Below are positions 43,600 through 47,382 of a stretch of DNA of 47,382 nt, in pieces. Every line of letters starts with the position of its first letter. Position 1 is the stretch's first letter. A program made the position numbers and the translations under genes. A model generated the notes under the pieces. The model was not told the origin of the DNA and searched no databases. It was given only the letters and a program-made list of their open reading frames with translations. This stretch comes from Modicisalibacter coralii. GTDB taxonomy: Bacteria; Pseudomonadota; Gammaproteobacteria; Pseudomonadales; Halomonadaceae. The DNA lies in assembly GCF_004117855.1 (NCBI RefSeq), contig NZ_QWBW01000035.1, positions 1-47,382 of the forward strand. Direction: 5' to 3'.

Positions 43600-44118
43600 T
43601 CAGGTCCGGCGCCCCCGCGACGCCCCGACCAGCATGCCCAGCGGGATCAGCGCCAGCACGCAGAAGCCGATCAGGGTCCACTGCGGCAGCGTCAGCCCCC
43701 ACCAGTAGCCGTCGATGGTGGCACACTCGCCGGAGCCGGAGAGCACCCGCGAGAGGACATCCCACAGCGGCAGCACCTCGAGCATGTAGTCGAGCCCGGG
43801 GCCGCAGCTGGGCACCTGGTCCGCCGGCAGCGACTGCAGCCAGACGTGTCGCCCGGCCACGGCGATGCCCCCGGCCACGGCCGCCAGCGCCAGGAGACCG
43901 TACACCACGGCGCCCCGGCCACGCGGGCCATGCAGCGCCGCCACCAGGAACACCGCCCCCGCGGCGAGCACGGCGATACGCTGGAAGATGCACAACGGAC
44001 AGGGCTCCAGGCCGGCGACGTACTGCAGGGCCAGGGCCACGGCCATCATCAGGACACACATGGCCAGCCCGGCCAGACTCCACTGGCGCGCCGAGATCCC
44101 GCGCGGGGCGATTGACAT
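43600..44118 (-). CDS. dsbB: Disulfide bond formation protein B
   Basis: A 172-aa inner-membrane protein with four helices that reoxidises DsbA and passes electrons to quinone. The first redox pair is in the CPLC loop after helix 1 (LEPCPLCIFQR). The second pair is in the second periplasmic loop (VPSCGPGLDYM and GSGECATIDG). All four cysteines are present. It lies between rsd and gshA, on the same strand as both but with separate gaps. Confidence 0.95.
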   Translation of the reverse strand: MSIAPRGISARQWSLAGLAMCVLMMAVALALQYVAGLEPCPLCIFQRIAVLAAGAVFLVAALHGPRGRGAVVYGLLALAAVAGGIAVAGRHVWLQSLPADQVPSCGPGLDYMLEVLPLWDVLSRVLSGSGECATIDGYWWGLTLPQWTLIGFCVLALIPLGMLVGASRGRRT

Positions 44119-44200
44119 CAGTTGACTCCCTCAAGACATGACGACGAGCCGGTCGCCCTGCGACGGCCGGCACAAGACACCGATTCCGGGTTGCGCCGGT

Positions 44201-45802
44201 CTAGACCGGCGATGCGGCTCGAGGTTCACTGGCCCGCGCGAAATAGGCCGCCAGGAAGTCGTCGAAGCGCTCCCGGTCGGCCGCCTCGATGTCCGCCTGC
44301 TGCTGATACGAGGTTTCGCTGAGCTCCCGGAACCAGGCCTCTCGGGCCGGGTCGACGGGTTCGTCACGAAAACGCTCGGCCTGGGCCGACGCCAGCTCGA
44401 GCACGTGATCGACGAACTCGCTGCCGCTCTCCTCCAGCGCTCGCAGCAGGCGTCCGGAAGGCGTCCGTTCGGGCGTGTCGAGCAACGGCTCCAGCGCATC
44501 GAGCGCGGCGACGTGCGCCTCGCCCCCCTCGACCACATCCAGCAGCTCGGCCACGCCACGCAACTCGGCGAAGATCGTCCGGCCACGATCGGCAAGACGC
44601 CGCTGTTCGCCGTCGATCGTCAACGCCAGCCCCGGGTCGCGGCCGCGCTCGACCACCGCCCGGCGGTTGTCGTCGAGGCGGTCGCACTCCTCGTCGGGAA
44701 TCCACGGGCTCTCCGAAAGCAGACACCACATCAGGAAGGTGTCGAGGAACCGCATCTGAGTGGCATCGATCCCCAATGGCGAAAACGGATTCAGATCGAG
44801 ACAGCGGACCTCGATGTACTCGACGCCGCGCGCCTCCAGGGCCTGGGTGGGCGTCTCGTCGTGACGCGCCACCCGCTTGGGGCGGATGTCGCTGTAGTAT
44901 TCGTTCTCGATCTGCAGGATGTTGGCGTTCAACTGGCGCCAGTCGCCGCCCTCGTTCACCCCCATACGCTGGTAGGCCGGCCACGGCGTGGTGATCGCGT
45001 GGCGCAGGGTACCGACGTAGTTGGACAGCGAATTGAAACAGATCTTGAGCTGCGCCTGGACCTTGTTCTGATAGCCCAGGTCCGACATCCGCAGACTGGT
45101 GGCATGGGGCGAGACCAGCGTGTCCCGGGCGTGTGCCGCGAGCTTGTCGGGCACGGCGCCGGTCAGGAAGCTGCGATCGAGTGCCGGCGAGGCGCCGAAC
45201 AGATAGAGCAGCAGCCAGCTGTTGCGGCGGAAGTTGCGAATCAGGTCGAAATAGCGCCCCGAACGATAGGCGTTGAGCGGCTTGTCCTCGGCCCCTTCGA
45301 GTTCGCGCAGCAGCGGCCAGACTTCCTCGGGCAGCGACACATTGTAGTGCACCCCCGCGATGGACTGCATGATGCGGCCGTAGCGGACGTCCAGCCCCTT
45401 GCGGTAGACATGCTTCATGAAGCCCACGTTGGAGCGGCCGTAATCGGCGATCGGCACGCTGTCGTTGCCGGCCAGGCGCCCCGGCATGCTGGCCGGCCAG
45501 AGCAACTCGTCGCCCAGGTGCCGGTAGCTGAAGCGGTGCAGGTCGGCGAGGAAGGTCAGCGCGTCTTCCGGGCGACAGTAGACCGGGGTGATGTACTCCA
45601 GCAGCGACTCGGAGTAGTCGGTCGTGATATGGGGGTGGGTCAGCTTCGAGCCCAGCGCCCGTGGGTGGGGCGTGTGCGCGATCATTCCCTGGCGGTCGAC
45701 GCGCAACCCCTCCTTCTCGATGCCGCGACGCAGACGACCCAGTTGCCCCTGACGTGCCGGGCCCTTGAGCCGCGCGATGGCGTTGACTAGTTGCTCGGAC
45801 AA
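44201..45802 (-). CDS. gshA: Glutamate-cysteine ligase
   Basis: About 533 aa, the class I gammaproteobacterial enzyme making gamma-glutamylcysteine, the first step of glutathione synthesis. Conserved blocks: LRRGIEKEGLRVD, THPHITTDYSESLLEYITP, GVHYNVSLP and VEYIEVRCLDLNPFSP. No ATG is well placed. TTG 45802 would begin MSEQLVNAIARLKG, like relatives, with GGGG upstream; GTG 45811 or 45838 are alternatives. Full length at the C-terminus. Confidence 0.94.
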   Translation of the reverse strand: MSEQLVNAIARLKGPARQGQLGRLRRGIEKEGLRVDRQGMIAHTPHPRALGSKLTHPHITTDYSESLLEYITPVYCRPEDALTFLADLHRFSYRHLGDELLWPASMPGRLAGNDSVPIADYGRSNVGFMKHVYRKGLDVRYGRIMQSIAGVHYNVSLPEEVWPLLRELEGAEDKPLNAYRSGRYFDLIRNFRRNSWLLLYLFGASPALDRSFLTGAVPDKLAAHARDTLVSPHATSLRMSDLGYQNKVQAQLKICFNSLSNYVGTLRHAITTPWPAYQRMGVNEGGDWRQLNANILQIENEYYSDIRPKRVARHDETPTQALEARGVEYIEVRCLDLNPFSPLGIDATQMRFLDTFLMWCLLSESPWIPDEECDRLDDNRRAVVERGRDPGLALTIDGEQRRLADRGRTIFAELRGVAELLDVVEGGEAHVAALDALEPLLDTPERTPSGRLLRALEESGSEFVDHVLELASAQAERFRDEPVDPAREAWFRELSETSYQQQADIEAADRERFDDFLAAYFARASEPRAASPV

Positions 45803-45923
45803 GTTGAACACCCCATGTTGAAGGTGGCTCGCCGGCACGCGGCACGGCGAACGTTGAAGGACAGATTATGGCGCCGCCGCCGGCCGTTTCAAGGCTAAGG
45901 AAATGCCTCGGCGCTCATGCCGC

Positions 45924-47382
45924 TCAGCGCGACTTGTCGCGCGCCTTGAGCAGCGCTTCGCCCAGCGCGCCCATCTGCCCGCCCTGGGCCTGGCCGCCCG
46001 AGGCGTTGCCGCCGCGCCGCTTGGCCTTGCCGCGCCGCGCCTGGCCCTGGCTGTCGCCCCCGGACGGCTTGGCCGCCGTATCGCCCTCGGGCTGGCCATG
46101 CAGGCGCATCGACAGGCCGATCCGGCCGCGCTCGACATCCACCGACATCACCTTGACCTTGACGATATCACCGGCCTTGACCACCTGGCGCGGGTCGTCG
46201 ACGAAGCTGTCGGAGAGCGCCGAGATGTGCACCAGCCCGTCCTGATGAACGCCGATGTCGACGAAGGCACCGAAATGCGTGACGTTGGTCACGCTGCCCT
46301 CGAGGATCATCCCCGGCTCGAGATCCTTGAGCGTCTCCACGCCCTCGCGGAACTCGGCGGCCTTGAATTCGGGGCGCGGGTCACGGCCCGGCTTGTCGAG
46401 TTCCTTGAGGATATCGGTGATGGTCGGCACCCCGAAGGCGTCGTCGACATAATCGCCTGGCGACAGCGACTTGAGAAAGCCGCTGTCGCCGATCACGCTG
46501 GCCAGCTCGCGCCCGCCGCGCTCGGCGATGCGCGCCACCACCGGATAGGCCTCCGGGTGCACGGCACTGGCATCGAGCGGGTTGTCGCCGTTCATGATGC
46601 GCAGAAAGCCCGCGCACTGCTCGAAGGTTCGCGGCCCCAGGCGGCTGACCTCGAGCAATTCGCGGCGATTGCGGAACGCCCCCTGGCTGTTGCGCCGGGC
46701 GACGATGTTCTCGGCGAGCCCCGGGTTGAGCCCCGAGACCCTCGACAGCAGCGCCCCGGAGGCGGTGTTCAGATCCACCCCCACGGCGTTGACGCAGTCC
46801 TCGATCACCGCCTCGAGGCTGCGCGAGAGCTGCACCTGCGAGACGTCGTGCTGATACTGGCCGACGCCGATCGACTTGGGCTCGATCTTGACCAGTTCCG
46901 CCAGCGGGTCCTGCAGGCGCCGGGCGATCGACACCGCGCCACGAATGGTGACGTCGAGCTCCGGCAACTCGCGGGACGCCAGCTCGGAGGCGGAATACAC
47001 CGAGGCCCCCGCCTCGCTGACCATCACCTTGGTCGGGCGTCGCGCCCCGCTCGTCGCCGGCGCCGAGAGACGCTTGAGCAGTTCGCCGGCGAGGCGGTCG
47101 GTTTCGCGGCTGGCGGTACCGTTGCCGATGGCGATCAGCGTCACACTGTGCTTGTCGACCAGCCTGCCGAGCACCGCCAGCGCCTCGTCCCAGCGGTTCT
47201 GCGGTGCATGGGGGTAGATCACCGCCTGCTCCAGGAACTGCCCGGTGGCGTCGACCACCGCCACCTTGCAGCCGGTGCGCAGCCCCGGGTCGATGGCCAG
47301 GGTGGCGTGCGGGCCGGCCGGCGCGGCGAGCAGCAGATCCTTGAGGTTGGCGGCGAAGACATCGATCGCCTCGCCCTCGGCG
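45924..47382 (-). CDS. tex: Tex family transcription accessory protein, 3' part
   Basis: The coding frame is open to the right edge, so the 5' part lies outside. The visible 486 residues include the end of the YqgF/RNase H-like domain ([19 protein letters not shown]), the signature [18 protein letters not shown], helix-hairpin-helix repeats ([21 protein letters not shown]) and a C-terminal S1 RNA-binding domain ([28 protein letters not shown]). A Gly/Lys/Arg-rich tail of about 60 residues follows S1. Tex binds RNA and RNA polymerase and affects transcription quality; the essential domains seen are intact. Confidence 0.95.
   Translation of the reverse strand, partial: AEGEAIDVFAANLKDLLLAAPAGPHATLAIDPGLRTGCKVAVVDATGQFLEQAVIYPHAPQNRWDEALAVLGRLVDKHSVTLIAIGNGTASRETDRLAGELLKRLSAPATSGARRPTKVMVSEAGASVYSASELASRELPELDVTIRGAVSIARRLQDPLAELVKIEPKSIGVGQYQHDVSQVQLSRSLEAVIEDCVNAVGVDLNTASGALLSRVSGLNPGLAENIVARRNSQGAFRNRRELLEVSRLGPRTFEQCAGFLRIMNGDNPLDASAVHPEAYPVVARIAERGGRELASVIGDSGFLKSLSPGDYVDDAFGVPTITDILKELDKPGRDPRPEFKAAEFREGVETLKDLEPGMILEGSVTNVTHFGAFVDIGVHQDGLVHISALSDSFVDDPRQVVKAGDIVKVKVMSVDVERGRIGLSMRLHGQPEGDTAAKPSGGDSQGQARRGKAKRRGGNASGGQAQGGQMGALGEALLKARDKSR

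Overview
The window looks like chromosomal DNA of a moderately halophilic gammaproteobacterium, most likely Halomonadaceae (Halomonas or a close relative). This is inference from high GC, an acidic general porin, an AlgQ/Rsd-type anti-sigma protein, malate:quinone oxidoreductase, PtsP next to RppH, and the lgt-thyA-folA order. No rRNA, tRNA, CRISPR array, prophage or complete insertion sequence was seen.

Layout. 0.1-7 kb: an FAD amine/amino-acid oxidoreductase converges on a block of minus-strand genes (LuxR regulator, outer-membrane channel, MFS transporter, class II deacetylase-like amidohydrolase, AraC regulator), which looks like an uptake and deacetylation module for an acylated amine. 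7-8 kb: a REP-like palindrome and an orphan Imm70-like immunity gene of lower GC. 8-13.4 kb: a phosphonate-type ABC importer (phnD-phnC-phnE-phnE) divergent from a DeoR regulator and a HAD phosphatase. No C-P lyase genes are present, so a phosphate ester is a possible substrate. 13.5-17.4 kb: a 48-aa basic protein, a TauE/SafE permease, a chemoreceptor and a Crp/Fnr regulator whose start lies in a 22-bp tandem duplication.

17.4-18.7 kb has no convincing protein gene but carries, on the minus strand, two short RNAs that look like CsrB/RsmZ-type sponges of the translational regulator CsrA/RsmA. Each is about 160 nt, rich in GGA motifs shown in hairpin loops, and ends in an intrinsic terminator. 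A third minus-strand terminator lies between them. A DksA-family protein and a PAS/GGDEF diguanylate cyclase follow.

21.4-25.7 kb is a PotABCD-type polyamine importer. Its binding-protein gene is interrupted: a 261-bp MITE-like element with perfect 18-bp terminal inverted repeats sits inside the twin-arginine signal peptide. Removing the element and one copy of a 4-bp duplication restores an exact Tat signal in frame. 26-27 kb is the porin. 27.5-36 kb holds a ProQ/FinO-domain protein, folA, thyA, lgt, a PAS-REC protein that looks like a decayed hybrid kinase, an NRDE-family protein, ptsP and rppH, with two related intergenic repeat elements. 36-43 kb: a HAD phosphatase, mqo and an RND efflux pair. 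43-47.4 kb: rsd, dsbB, gshA and the 3' part of tex, which runs off the right edge.
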